Positions 34,355-43,023 of a stretch of 64,000 nucleotides of DNA are shown piece after piece. The notes under the pieces are model-generated. The model was not told the origin of the DNA, ran no database searches, and saw only the letters and a list, made by a program, of their open reading frames with translations. Both the position numbers and the translations under genes were made by a program. Position 1 is the first letter of the stretch. Each line of letters begins with the position of its first letter. The stretch covers positions 36,840 to 100,839 of the forward strand of contig NZ_WHOB01000041.1 in NCBI RefSeq assembly GCF_013141775.1, in the 5' to 3' direction. The DNA is from Paenibacillus phytohabitans (GTDB lineage: Bacteria > Bacillota > Bacilli > Paenibacillales > Paenibacillaceae).

Positions 34355-34463
34355 AAGGCGTACCTGCTTTCTATAGCCTGGAACAGGCTTTATTGAGAAT
34401 ATGAGGGTATAATCCATTTCGGCTTAGTGGGGGCTTATAAGCCTAAAAAAGGCATGCATAAAT

Positions 34464-34500
34464 AGAGAGCAGCCAGCTACGGCGAGCTGGCTGCTCTCTT
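34464..34500 (-). terminator. terminator after the YtxH-like gene
   Basis: A perfect 15-bp stem AGAGAGCAGCCAGCT with complement around ACGGCG. It lies between two tandem minus-strand genes. Confidence 0.7.
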
Positions 34501-34533
34501 GTACTGCCTGAATAGGCCGTATATCGCCGTTTT

Positions 34534-35070
34534 TTAATAATTGGACTTGTAAGAGGATTTAACTTCCTCTTTAGCATCCTTAGCTTCATCAGCTATGTCT
34601 TTGGAAGCATCTTTAGCCTTGTCGGCTACCTCTTTAGAGGAGTCTTTGGCTTCATCCGTGACATCCTTGGAAGCGTCTTTAACGTCACCAGCCACATCCT
34701 TAGAGGCTTCGCTTACGGTTTCACCAATCTTCTTGCCTGTTTCCGACAATGTAGCAGCAATTTGTTGTTTGCTGTCGCTGACCGTTGTGAAGATGTCAGA
34801 GGCTTTAGCAGATACTGTACCTGCCAGATCGGTTGCTTTTTCGCTGACTGTAGTTGCCAGTGTTTTGGTCTTGTCTGTTACGGCTCCTGCAACCTCTTTG
34901 GTTTTGTCCGTGGCAATCGAGAGCTTGTCTGACAAATCACTGCGCATTTCACGACCGGGTTTCGGTGCGAACAACAGTGCCGCCGCAGCCCCAAGCAGAC
35001 CGCCTATGAAAATTCCCTTGAAAAATGTGCCGCCGCTTTCTACTGGATATTCCGTTTCTGCCTTGTTCAT
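34534..35070 (-). CDS. YtxH-domain general stress protein with LEA-like repeats
   Basis: A 178-residue protein. The N-terminal YtxH domain has a Gly-rich membrane helix (GGTFFKGIFIGGLLGAAAAL) then LFAPKPGREMR. The rest is a run of Lys/Asp/Ala-rich 11-residue-like repeats (KDASKDVTDEAKDSSKEVADKA), which resemble group 3 LEA proteins that protect against drying. Bacillus YtxH is SigB-controlled. ATG 35070 is nine bases after GAGGAG. Next to sigB by position. Confidence 0.82.
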   Translation of the reverse strand: MNKAETEYPVESGGTFFKGIFIGGLLGAAAALLFAPKPGREMRSDLSDKLSIATDKTKEVAGAVTDKTKTLATTVSEKATDLAGTVSAKASDIFTTVSDSKQQIAATLSETGKKIGETVSEASKDVAGDVKDASKDVTDEAKDSSKEVADKAKDASKDIADEAKDAKEEVKSSYKSNY

Positions 35071-35429
35071 CACCAATCACTCCTCATTAGATTATTATGA
35101 TTTGAACTCAGGCTGCTATGCTGCCTGCCGTCATTCAAATTCAGGATAGCCTGAAGTATCTTACTTCGTATATAAACGTAGGGGTATATCCTGAAACAGT
35201 TGGTGAGCATGGGAAAGATTGCCGGAGTATAGGGAAGCATCCAGGCCATAAAGGGTCTTTTCTATATATAAACGGCCACATTCACGGCTTTACAAACGGT
35301 TGATTGATGAAGAAAGGAAGGGGGTAAGAGATACTAAATCACAGCGCCTATATACATCTCATATAAGGAGCATTTATCCCCTGTTTAAGATATGGAGAAG
35401 GTTCCAACATCTATGGAGGTGCAAAGTTT
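35071..35429. other. intergenic region, no gene seen
   Basis: Divergent 359-base gap between the YtxH-like and pirin genes. It is AT-rich with several TATA-like stretches, so promoters for both genes are expected here, but I could not assign a clear -35/-10 pair. Confidence 0.5.
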
Positions 35430-36149
35430 ATGATTAAAGTAGTCACATCAGCAGAGCGTCATACTTCGAATAGAGAATGGATACACAGTGAATTCAGCTT
35501 TTCTTTTGCCGATTATGATGACCCCAGCAATGCCCACTTTGGCGCACTGCTGGCCCATAACGACAATGAATTGAAGCCGGGGCAAGGCATGCACGAGCAT
35601 CCGCATCATGATCTGGAGATTATTACTTATGTAGTTTCCGGAGTCCTGAAGCATCAGGATGATCTCGGTAATCATGCGGATCTGCAGGCCGGAAGTGTAC
35701 AGATGATGAGCGCGGGTACAGGCATCAATCATTCGGAGACGAACCCGTCGCTAAGCTCGAATGTGCGTTTCTTGCAAATCTGGCTGCTGCCGGACCGTCC
35801 GGGAATGACGCCGAGGTGGGACGCGAGATTCTTTCCTGAAGAGCTTAAGCTGAACAATCTGCTTCCGGTGGCTTCCGGATCAGCGGACATGGGAGCGCTT
35901 AAGCTGGGCGAGGATGTTACGGTCTATTTGTCCCTTCTGCAGACGAACCGGGAGCTGCATTACCCGCAGCAAGAGGAGCGGCGCACTCATATTTATCTGA
36001 TTTCCGGAAATCTGGAGATTAGCTGCTCAGACGGCGTGTTTCAGCTTCAGCAGGGAGATGCGGCGCGTATCCGCAAGAGCTGTGATCTGACCATTAAAGG
36101 GACAAGCAATGGCGGAGATGCAGAGTTCATCCTGATTGATCTGCCGTAA
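35430..36149 (+). CDS. pirin family protein (YhhW-like)
   Basis: A 239-residue double-cupin protein. The N-terminal cupin has the metal ligands HEHPHHDLE and the later NHSETNPS (His and Glu). The family includes bacterial quercetin 2,3-dioxygenases (YhhW) and redox-linked pirins; substrate unknown here. The C-terminal cupin lacks clear metal ligands, as usual. ATG 35430 follows ATGGAGGTGCAAAGTTT. Its position beside the stress genes suggests a stress role, but I saw no SigB-type site. Confidence 0.88.
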   Translation: MIKVVTSAERHTSNREWIHSEFSFSFADYDDPSNAHFGALLAHNDNELKPGQGMHEHPHHDLEIITYVVSGVLKHQDDLGNHADLQAGSVQMMSAGTGINHSETNPSLSSNVRFLQIWLLPDRPGMTPRWDARFFPEELKLNNLLPVASGSADMGALKLGEDVTVYLSLLQTNRELHYPQQEERRTHIYLISGNLEISCSDGVFQLQQGDAARIRKSCDLTIKGTSNGGDAEFILIDLP

Positions 36150-36190
36150 ATGCCGGGCGCAGACCTGCCTATATTCGAGCATCCATGCAC

Positions 36191-36247
36191 AAAAGCCCTT
36201 CATCTTCCCTGTCCATTCCTGCGGACGGGTCGGAGAGAAGGGCTTTT
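36191..36247. terminator. bidirectional terminator
   Basis: AAAAGCCCTTC pairs with GAAGGGCTTTT around a long loop, between the convergent pirin and DUF1128 genes. Confidence 0.75.
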
Positions 36248-36266
36248 ATCATGCCAATTGACCGGT

Positions 36267-36491
36267 TTATTTCTTGCGCAAGCGTCCAAGCTCAGAGACA
36301 AGCGCCTCCACCTGTGAGATGCTCAGCCTGTCGCTGCCCATGGCAACCTCATAAATATCCTGAATATCCTCATAATGCTCCACCGAAAAAGCCGAGGCCT
36401 GCATAGCTGCAGCACTGGCCATTTTCAGCTTGTTCTTGATACCCTCGATCATATACTCAACATTTTCCTGGCTTGGTTTCGATAAATCCAT
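36267..36491 (-). CDS. DUF1128 family protein
   Basis: A 74-residue soluble helical protein (MDLSKPSQENVEYMIEGIKN at the start, SISQVEALVSELGRLRKK at the end). It fits the DUF1128 (YfkK-like) family of Firmicutes in length and pattern. Function unknown. ATG 36491 follows GGGAGGACTG at a slightly long distance. Monocistronic, with a terminator downstream. Confidence 0.8.
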   Translation of the reverse strand: MDLSKPSQENVEYMIEGIKNKLKMASAAAMQASAFSVEHYEDIQDIYEVAMGSDRLSISQVEALVSELGRLRKK

Positions 36492-36637
36492 GGGGTATAA
36501 CAGTCCTCCCTAAGTGATAGTTCAAGTATTTTATCATGTTTGGATAGTGAAAGACCATTTTTTTGTCTGGATCACAGAAAACATGTTAAATTAGAGGGAA
36601 TAATTCGCAGGCAATGGAATGAGGGGGAGAGAAGTCT

Positions 36638-37165
36638 TTGGCAATCAGAGAAGAAGAGAGCAGGAAACGCCGCAAAATGGATGCTGACGGGCTGGCTTCT
36701 TTCTTCCGGGAGATCGCCGCCTTGCATCCGGCAGAGCAGCTGACCTTTCTGTGCATCGGAACGGACCGCTCCACTGGTGATGCTCTGGGGCCGCTGACAG
36801 GCAGCCGTCTGCTGGAATATGGTTTCCCCCATGTTACCGGTACGCTGCCGGCACCATGCGATGCGGATAATCTGATCCGGCGGATAGCAGAGATTCCGGA
36901 AGGGCAGATTATTATCGCTGTGGATGCCTGCCTGGGGCCGCCCGCTGCGCTCGGGTATTACTTCGCGGCTGCGGAGCCACTTCGTCCGGCACAGTCTGTC
37001 GGGCTGCTGCTGCCCGCAGTCGGAAACTACAGTCTGGCGGCGATTGTCGATGTGAACAGTCCCCGGCCTTACCGTACGCTGCAGACCACGCCGCTACACC
37101 GGGTGATCGTTATGGCCGACCAGATTGCCCGTGCTGCCGCCCAGGGTTTTGGGCTCACGGGCTGA
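36638..37165 (+). CDS. yyaC: spore protein YyaC (DUF1256)
   Basis: A 175-residue protein of the YyaC family, related in fold to the germination protease Gpr and made during sporulation in Bacillus. Typical segments: LTFLCIGTDRSTGDALGPLTG, GTLPAPCDADNL, IIAVDACLGPP and LPAVGNYSLAAIVDV. TTG 36638 follows GAGGGGGAGAG with good spacing. It stands alone between divergent and downstream single genes. It supports the view that the host forms endospores. Confidence 0.9.
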   Translation: MAIREEESRKRRKMDADGLASFFREIAALHPAEQLTFLCIGTDRSTGDALGPLTGSRLLEYGFPHVTGTLPAPCDADNLIRRIAEIPEGQIIIAVDACLGPPAALGYYFAAAEPLRPAQSVGLLLPAVGNYSLAAIVDVNSPRPYRTLQTTPLHRVIVMADQIARAAAQGFGLTG

Positions 37166-37253
37166 GAGCGTTTCAAAGGTACCTGATCTAGCTTAATAAT
37201 AAAGACAAGCCGCGGTCTTCAACCGGATACTACATAGAAAGAAGGAAGCAGCC

Positions 37254-38039
37254 ATGGAAAATGTTCGATGCGAAGGAAACAACATTTGTTACAGTGATCA
37301 AGGTAAAGGTGATGTCATTGTTCTGCTGCATGGATTCTGCGGGAGCTCGGAATACTTTGAGAAGGTTATTCCTGGCCTAATCGCCAATTACCGGGTCATT
37401 GCCCCTGATTTGCGCGGACACGGATCTTCAGATGCTCCGCTCGGAGCCTACACGATCGAACAGATGGCCGATGATGTTCTTTCACTGCTGAATGCCCTGG
37501 AGATTCCTGAGTGTTATTTGCTTGGACATTCCCTGGGAGGCTACATTACTTTGTCGTTTGCCCAGCGCCATGCCTCCAGGCTGAAGGGCTTCGGACTGAT
37601 TCATTCCTCCGGTTATCCGGATAGTGAGGAAGCCAAGGAGAACCGGCTGAAGAGCGTCAGCATGATCCAGAATGAAGGGATCTTTGCTTTTGTAGATCAG
37701 CTGGTGCCCGGACTCTTTGCTTCCGGAGCAGCTCCGCAGCTGCTGGAACGGGCCAAGGAGATCGGCTATAAGACCCCGCCGCAAGGCGCGGTAGGCGCGG
37801 CCATGGCTATGCGTGAGCGCCCGGACCGGCGTGATGTGATCTCGGCAACAGCGCTGCCGGTGCTGCTGGTAGCCGGAGCGGAGGATTCGAAGGTGACTCC
37901 AGAACGGACCTTCACCTCGGATAATCCGAATATTACCAAGGTGACAATAGCAGGAGTGGGCCACATGAGCATGTTTGAAGCTCCGGAGCATTTGTCGCAG
38001 ATTATCAAGGATTTCGTACACACACCTGTGCAGAAGTAA
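37254..38039 (+). CDS. alpha/beta hydrolase
   Basis: A 261-residue cytoplasmic hydrolase with the standard triad: nucleophile Ser in LLGHSLGGY, Asp in VAGAEDSKVTP and His in GVGHMSMFEAPE. The oxyanion motif is LLHGFCGSSEYF. Substrate unknown; esterase, lactonase or haloperoxidase-like members look similar. ATG 37254 follows GAAGGAAGCAGCC. A bidirectional terminator separates it from the convergent exporter gene. Confidence 0.88.
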   Translation: MENVRCEGNNICYSDQGKGDVIVLLHGFCGSSEYFEKVIPGLIANYRVIAPDLRGHGSSDAPLGAYTIEQMADDVLSLLNALEIPECYLLGHSLGGYITLSFAQRHASRLKGFGLIHSSGYPDSEEAKENRLKSVSMIQNEGIFAFVDQLVPGLFASGAAPQLLERAKEIGYKTPPQGAVGAAMAMRERPDRRDVISATALPVLLVAGAEDSKVTPERTFTSDNPNITKVTIAGVGHMSMFEAPEHLSQIIKDFVHTPVQK

Positions 38040-38052
38040 TTCATTTAGCAGG

Positions 38053-38096
38053 CAAAGAGGCAGCACCCGCCGGATGGCGGAGTGCTGCCTCTTTGT
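38053..38096. terminator. bidirectional terminator
   Basis: CAAAGAGGCAGCAC pairs with GTGCTGCCTCTTTG between the convergent hydrolase and MFS genes. Confidence 0.85.
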
Positions 38097-38115
38097 GTTG
38101 GCCGCGCTGCGGCTT

Positions 38116-39423
38116 TTATTGAAATTTACGGATAGCCGGAACGCAGAGCACGAGAGCGACACAGGTAAGTCCCAGACTGGAGAAAATAATTATGGTCGGA
38201 ACCCCGCCAATCAGGTCGGCCAGCCAGCCGACAAAGATATAGCCGACCGGCAGCAGGGCGAAGGAGCCGAATAAATCGAGACTGGCTACCCGTCCGAAGG
38301 CTTCCTTCGGAACCAGCTCCTGCAGGCTGATCTCCCAGATCAGTCCGAATATCATCAGCCCGAAGCCTTCAAGGGCAAAGAAAGCGATGGCTGCAGCCGG
38401 AGTACCCGCAAACGGCATCAGCAGCAGAGCCACACCACCCAGCATAGCACCGCCGTAAGCCATAATGCCGCGGTTCTTCCATTTCGGCCGCAGTCCGAAC
38501 AGCAAGCCTGCGATAATTGCGCCTACTCCGGAGAAAGTAACGGCAAGCCCGTAGACATAAGGAGGCCAGCCGTGATGGACCTTGAAGAGCCAGGGAAGAA
38601 GGACACTGCTGATCCCCGCGTAGCAGATGTTGATGAAGCAGAAGGCCAGAATCGTAATCCACAGCCAAGGCTGGCTGCGCAGAACGGAGATTCCCTCGAT
38701 GAAATCCTCTTTCCAGTTAGGAGTATTCGGAGCTTCAGTATCCGGCAGAACGGAGGCGGCGGAATCTGCGGCGGGTCCGGGCTGTAATTTGACGATCAGC
38801 ACTCTGCGCAGGTAGACAAGGCAGATTAAGGAGATCAGATAAGTGAAGGCATCCAGGCCGAAGCCGACACCTGCGGACAGGTGAGTGATCAGCAGGCCGC
38901 CCAGTGCGGGGCCGATCAGGCGTACGGACTGGGTAGTGATTTGGGTCAGTGAATTCGCAGCCACGCGGATGTCCGGAGTGAATACTGTGGCCCGGACTGC
39001 AGCATAGGCAGGCTGGAATAGACCATCGAGCAGACCGTAGAAAGCTACTAGAACATAAAGTAGCGGAATACTGAGAATTCCGATCAGCGCCAGAACTGCC
39101 GTTATCATCATCACGGCAAAGCGGGCAATATCCGCCAGCATCATAATCCGTACACGGTCGTAACGGTCCACGATATGTCCGGATACCGGAAGCATGATCA
39201 CATTCGGCAGCATGTAAGCAGCCATAACCAGACCCATCGTGGTGGTTGATCCGGTCAGTGAATAGACGAGGACGGGCAGAATGACCATCGTCACCGAGCT
39301 GCCGAGGAATGAAATTAAATGTCCCAGCCACAGATAGGGAAAAGCGCGTGAGCGGACAAAAGGAGCAGCGAAACCCTGCAGCGGATTGCGACTTTCCTGT
39401 CCGGTAGGACCGGCGGTATTCAT
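38116..39423 (-). CDS. MFS transporter, enterobactin-exporter/macrolide-efflux-like
   Basis: A 435-residue major facilitator with about twelve membrane segments. It starts RSRAFPYLWLGHLISFLGSSVTMVILPVLVY and has the loop SGHIVDRYDRVRIMM (motif A). Relatives export macrolides or siderophores; the substrate is not predictable. Its ATG follows the stop of the regulator gene directly, with the ribosome site AGGAG inside the regulator's last codons, so the two are tightly coupled. Confidence 0.87.
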   Translation of the reverse strand: MNTAGPTGQESRNPLQGFAAPFVRSRAFPYLWLGHLISFLGSSVTMVILPVLVYSLTGSTTTMGLVMAAYMLPNVIMLPVSGHIVDRYDRVRIMMLADIARFAVMMITAVLALIGILSIPLLYVLVAFYGLLDGLFQPAYAAVRATVFTPDIRVAANSLTQITTQSVRLIGPALGGLLITHLSAGVGFGLDAFTYLISLICLVYLRRVLIVKLQPGPAADSAASVLPDTEAPNTPNWKEDFIEGISVLRSQPWLWITILAFCFINICYAGISSVLLPWLFKVHHGWPPYVYGLAVTFSGVGAIIAGLLFGLRPKWKNRGIMAYGGAMLGGVALLLMPFAGTPAAAIAFFALEGFGLMIFGLIWEISLQELVPKEAFGRVASLDLFGSFALLPVGYIFVGWLADLIGGVPTIIIFSSLGLTCVALVLCVPAIRKFQ

Positions 39424-39990
39424 CTACTCCTGTACCTCCGCATCTGTATCCGGTTCCGGTGCAGGATCAGCAGGCTGCAGACGTCCCATCACGATCTCAA
39501 CACCATATTCGTCACCGGCAGTAACTTTGGATTCCCAGGCGGTGATCAGCTCCAGCATCTCCTGATGGAATTTCGCAAGCTCCGGAGGAGAGAGGGTGAG
39601 TCTGGTAATGAAATGCTCCACTTGGTCTTCTTTGCGGAAGTGGAAGCTGCTAAGCTGCTCCGAGCGGAACATCGTCCCTTTGGAGCGGTAGAATTTCTGG
39701 ATGATGCCTCCTGCTGCTTCGGTGCGGACAAGCTCCAGAAGCCCGCCCTCATACAGCTTGATGATGTGGTAGTGGATGTTCCCCGGTGTCTTGTTCAGCT
39801 TCCCGGCAACCTGCTTGGACGTGAGGGGTTCTCCCGACAGCGTATGCATGATCTTAATCCGCAAGGCGCTTTCCAGCAGCTTATCCTGTTCCGGGGTGAC
39901 CTTCAATGGCTGTACGTTATCTTCCAGATGAGACTTGCTCGAAGCAGTTGTTTCCGGCGGGCTTTGCCCGGGGTCAGCGGATTGTGACAT
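39424..39990 (-). CDS. ArsR-like winged-helix regulator
   Basis: A 188-residue regulator. A winged helix-turn-helix (residues about 35-100: ALRIKIMHTLSGEPLTSKQVAGKLNKTPGN and HYHIIKLYEGGLLELV) is followed by a helical domain. There is no CxC metal motif, so ligand or other signal is unknown. It likely controls the MFS gene it is coupled to. A 9-base inverted repeat upstream (TAGAATAAC at 40014 and GTAATTCTA at 40037, one mismatch) could be the operator. ATG 39990 follows GGAGGAAATCCT. Confidence 0.83.
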   Translation of the reverse strand: MSQSADPGQSPPETTASSKSHLEDNVQPLKVTPEQDKLLESALRIKIMHTLSGEPLTSKQVAGKLNKTPGNIHYHIIKLYEGGLLELVRTEAAGGIIQKFYRSKGTMFRSEQLSSFHFRKEDQVEHFITRLTLSPPELAKFHQEMLELITAWESKVTAGDEYGVEIVMGRLQPADPAPEPDTDAEVQE

Positions 39991-40318
39991 AGGATTTCCT
40001 CCAATATGTAATTTAGAATAACGGATATTAACAATAGTAATTCTATGGATAATGTATTTTCAGGAGCCATTCGATCTGCATAATAGTATGATCTGGATTA
40101 CAGATCGAGTATTTGTATTGTATTCGGGCCGGCTCTTTTATGTCAAGGATTATTGATTGCAGGCATAGCAGAGATGGGCTGATGTTCTGGTACTGAACAA
40201 GGTGGCGCTGCCGCATGAAATGGCTTAAGATTAGTCCAAAGGCTATAGACTTAGACGATGGCCAGCTTTTGGCGGGATTGTAATAAATGTGGGTGCGGAT
40301 ACGAAAGGGTGAGCAAAC
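39991..40318. other. divergent intergenic region with two inverted repeats
   Basis: Between the ArsR-like and DUF6483 genes. It holds the 9-base inverted repeat TAGAATAAC/GTAATTCTA (40014-40045) and a perfect CGATCTG/CAGATCG pair (40072-40107). No gene is seen. Confidence 0.45.
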
Positions 40319-40981
40319 ATGTTCCGGAGAGATTATATCGTACGCATGATCGAGGATATGACGGCAATGGTTGCCAAGGTAATGACCTTGAAGCAGGATA
40401 AAAAAACAACAGAAGCCCTGTGGGAAGTGGACGAGCTGCTGATGCGGCATTTCCGCATAAATTCCCGTCTGCTCAATTCGCTGTCCGTAGAGGACATTAT
40501 TGATATGTTTCGTCTCGGCGGTGTGCTGGAGTCCGATAAGCTGCAAGGGGTAGCCCGGCTGCTGAAGGAGGAAGGCGGTATATACGCGGCAAAAGGGGAT
40601 CAGGATCAAGCCCTCTACAGGGCGATGCGGTCCTTGCATTTGTTTTTGTATGCGGATCTGCATGGTGCCGACCGTGAGCTGCTGAACATGACGGGCGATA
40701 TCAATGAGCTTTTGGAGGAAGTAGAGCCTTACCGCCTTCCGGCCAAAACAGAGCGGCTGCTGATGGCCTACCAGGAATCCCTGGGACATTACGCCAAAGC
40801 GGAGAACAGCCTGTACCGGCTATGGGAGCAAGGGGAGGATGTTGCGGCGGAGGGCAGGGAGCTGTACGGACGGCTGCTGCTGCTGAGTCCGGAGCGGTTA
40901 GCCCAGGGGGGGCTTCCTCTGGAGGAAGTGCAGCAGGGCGGGGAAGAATGGAGCAAGCTTACGGTTAATGCTATAATATAA
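40319..40981 (+). CDS. DUF6483 family protein
   Basis: A 220-residue soluble, all-helical protein (MFRRDYIVRMIEDMTAMVAK at the start). The middle (YAAKGDQDQALYRAMRSLHLFLYADL) looks like TPR-type helices. I place it in DUF6483 on pattern; function unknown. ATG 40319 follows AAAGGGTGAGCAAAC. It is 45 bases before the methyltransferase gene and could share its transcript. Confidence 0.7.
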   Translation: MFRRDYIVRMIEDMTAMVAKVMTLKQDKKTTEALWEVDELLMRHFRINSRLLNSLSVEDIIDMFRLGGVLESDKLQGVARLLKEEGGIYAAKGDQDQALYRAMRSLHLFLYADLHGADRELLNMTGDINELLEEVEPYRLPAKTERLLMAYQESLGHYAKAENSLYRLWEQGEDVAAEGRELYGRLLLLSPERLAQGGLPLEEVQQGGEEWSKLTVNAII

Positions 40982-41026
40982 CGATATTCAGGAGACAACG
41001 TGCTCCATTTATAAATTGAAAGTGAG

Positions 41027-42220
41027 ATGTACCCATTGGAATCTTTGAAAGCATTGATCGACCAAGTGATTACCGGCCGTACGCTGATTACGGCTACACT
41101 AAGCCAGCTGCGCAGCAAGGGTGGGGTCACCTACAGCAAAGTGCAGATCAAACCTGTTGAATTAAAGGGCAAGCTGCACTATCAGTTCGCCTACTATATC
41201 GGCCCTAAGGTCGAACACCGCAATATTCCGGCAGAGGATGCCGCTGAGGAAATGCTGACTCTGCTGAGAGAGACCTTCCGCCAAGGCCTGCTCTGTACCG
41301 CCAGTGCCGACTACCAGGTGCTGATCAGCAAAAAATACAAGGTGTCTATTCTGACCAAGTCTGCCAGCAAACAGGAGGCACCGGACCTGGCGCATAACCG
41401 CCGGAAGCAGTATGTCCTGGACGAAGGAGAACCGGTGCCGTTTCTCGTGGAGCTGGGCATTATGAACAGCGAAGGCAAAGTGCTGGCTAAGAAATATGAT
41501 AAGTTCCGCCAGATTAACCGGTTCCTGGAGATGGTCCAGGATGTGCTCGGTGATCTTCCGGCAGGACGTCCGCTGACGATTGTTGATTTCGGCTGCGGCA
41601 AATCCTATCTGACCTTTGCACTGTACCACTATCTGGCCGTCCGTGAGCAGCGGGAGCTGAATATAGTCGGTCTTGATCTGAAGGCGGATGTCATTGCGCA
41701 CTGCGGAGCCCTCGCTGCCAAGCTGGGCTACGACCGTCTGCGGTTCCTGGTCGGCGATATCGCGGACTATAATGAACTGGACCAGGTGGACATGGTTGTT
41801 ACCCTGCATGCCTGTGATACAGCGACAGATGCCGCTCTGGAGAAGGCGGTACGCTGGGGCGCATCGGTCATCCTCTCGGTGCCTTGCTGCCAGCATGAGC
41901 TGTTCGCCCAGGTGCAGAGCGATGTGCTGAGTCCGCTGCTGTCACACGGAATCCTGAAGGAACGCTTCTCGGCACTGGCCACGGATGCAATCCGGGCCAA
42001 GCTGCTCGATCTGATGGGTTACCGCAGCCAGCTGCTGGAATTCATCGACATGGAGCATACGCCGAAGAACATTCTAATCCGTGCCGTGCGGAGCGACAGC
42101 GGCGACAACGCCGCCAAATGGCGCGAGTACACCGCGTTCCGCGATTTTCTCGGTGCCAAGCCTTATCTGGAGCGCGTCTGCTCTGATCTGCTGCCCGTGG
42201 GAAATGCGGAGCTTAATTAA
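41027..42220 (+). CDS. SAM-dependent methyltransferase (METTL25/GSTCD-type C-terminal domain)
   Basis: A 397-residue protein. The N-terminal third (about 1-150) is a separate domain, then a class I methyltransferase: SAM motif LTIVDFGCGKSYLTFALYHYL, VGLDLKADVI and MVVTLHACDTATDAAL, followed by VPCCQHELF. This VDxGCGKxYLT...HxCDxATD pattern is seen in a widespread, poorly known family that includes bacterial and eukaryotic proteins thought to act on RNA. Target unknown. ATG 41027 follows AAAGTGAG. The 0.8-kb gap after it is full of repeats. Confidence 0.85.
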   Translation: MYPLESLKALIDQVITGRTLITATLSQLRSKGGVTYSKVQIKPVELKGKLHYQFAYYIGPKVEHRNIPAEDAAEEMLTLLRETFRQGLLCTASADYQVLISKKYKVSILTKSASKQEAPDLAHNRRKQYVLDEGEPVPFLVELGIMNSEGKVLAKKYDKFRQINRFLEMVQDVLGDLPAGRPLTIVDFGCGKSYLTFALYHYLAVREQRELNIVGLDLKADVIAHCGALAAKLGYDRLRFLVGDIADYNELDQVDMVVTLHACDTATDAALEKAVRWGASVILSVPCCQHELFAQVQSDVLSPLLSHGILKERFSALATDAIRAKLLDLMGYRSQLLEFIDMEHTPKNILIRAVRSDSGDNAAKWREYTAFRDFLGAKPYLERVCSDLLPVGNAELN

Positions 42221-42283
42221 TCAGCTTAATAGTTCAGAGTGTGACAGAACGGCTGCTTCCTATGGGGGGCGGCTGTTTTTTGT

Positions 42284-42345
42284 GCAAATATAATTTATTT
42301 CTCGCTGAAAGGGTGCTTTAATAGGACCGCAAAGTCGGTTCCACT
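42284..42345 (+). repeat. dispersed hairpin repeat family C, copy 3 (truncated)
   Basis: GCAAATATAA is fused to TTTATTTCTCGCTGAAA, with the middle of the element missing. The hairpin is decayed and ends CCACTTGG. Confidence 0.65.
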
Positions 42346-42352
42346 TGGGATT

Positions 42353-42378
42353 GCTATTGGAAGCTTCGGCCGCTATTG
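42353..42378 (+). repeat. repeat family D core, copy 3
   Basis: TTGGAAGCTTCGGCCGCTAT resembles the D core TTGGACTTCCGGCCGCTG. It joins the truncated C copy to the 11-bp array. Confidence 0.5.
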
Positions 42379-42658
42379 AGGTGCTGCTGTGATGCATCTG
42401 TGGTGCATCTGTAGTGTTTCTGTAGAGTATCTGTGGTGCTTCTGTGGTGTTTCTGTAGAGTATCTGTGGTGCATCTGTAGTACTTCTGTAGAGCATCTGT
42501 AGAGCATCTGTGGTGCTTCTGTGGTGCATCTGTAGAGCATCTGTAGAGCATCTGTGATGCATCTGTAGTGCATCTGTGGTGCTGATGTAGTGCTGACTGT
42601 GGTGCGTTTGTAATGAATTCGTAATGTTATTTTAGTGTTATTTTTGTGCTATTGTAGG
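42372..42658. repeat. tandem array of about 26 units of 11 bp
   Basis: Units follow GCATCTGTRGW (variants GTTTCTGTAGA, GCTTCTGTGGT, GTATCTGTGGT). About 20 are well kept and the last six decay towards GTTATTTTAGT and GCTATTGTAGG; one unit has 12 bases. Because 11 is not divisible by three the frame rotates, so the open frames over it are not genes. Confidence 0.9.
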
Positions 42659-42689
42659 GCCCCTGTGATGCCCTGAATTAAAATCCTGC

Positions 42690-42870
42690 ACCAAATACAA
42701 CATTTCCTTCACTCCGCCGCCTCTAATCGGAAATTGTTGTACAAAATGCAACATTTCCCCCTCCTCCAGCCGATTTATGGAACTAATCTTGTATTTTGTA
42801 CAACAATTCATCCAAACACCCGGGTATTTCTGAAGCAAAGTTGTAATACATACAACATTTTGAATCATCT
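42690..42870. repeat. cluster of TACAACA-type inverted repeats
   Basis: Four ACAACA/TGTTGT blocks occur: TACAACATTTCC, then TGTTGTA-caaaa-TGCAACA, then TACAACA, then TTGTAA-taca-TACAACA. On the minus strand a frame encodes two similar peptides (MLHFVQQF and MLYLVQDF), which marks an internal duplication. A dispersed element or protein-binding cluster; no gene is supported. Confidence 0.55.
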
Positions 42871-43023
42871 CGTTTGACCACCGCCGTTCTCCGGTTATTT
42901 AGCTGATTGCAGTCTTAGGTGCGGTTCATGTTTCTATATCGATTTTATATGTATCTATTTTCTTTTGCATTGCGATAGATATGGGAAGAATGTTAAGCAA
43001 CAATAGGAATAGGGGATTTAGGA

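Noticed and set aside
42260..42573. Minus-strand frames rich in His-Arg-Ser-Thr over the 11-bp array
   Set aside because: The 11-base period rotates through all three frames, so the peptides are by-products of the repeat.
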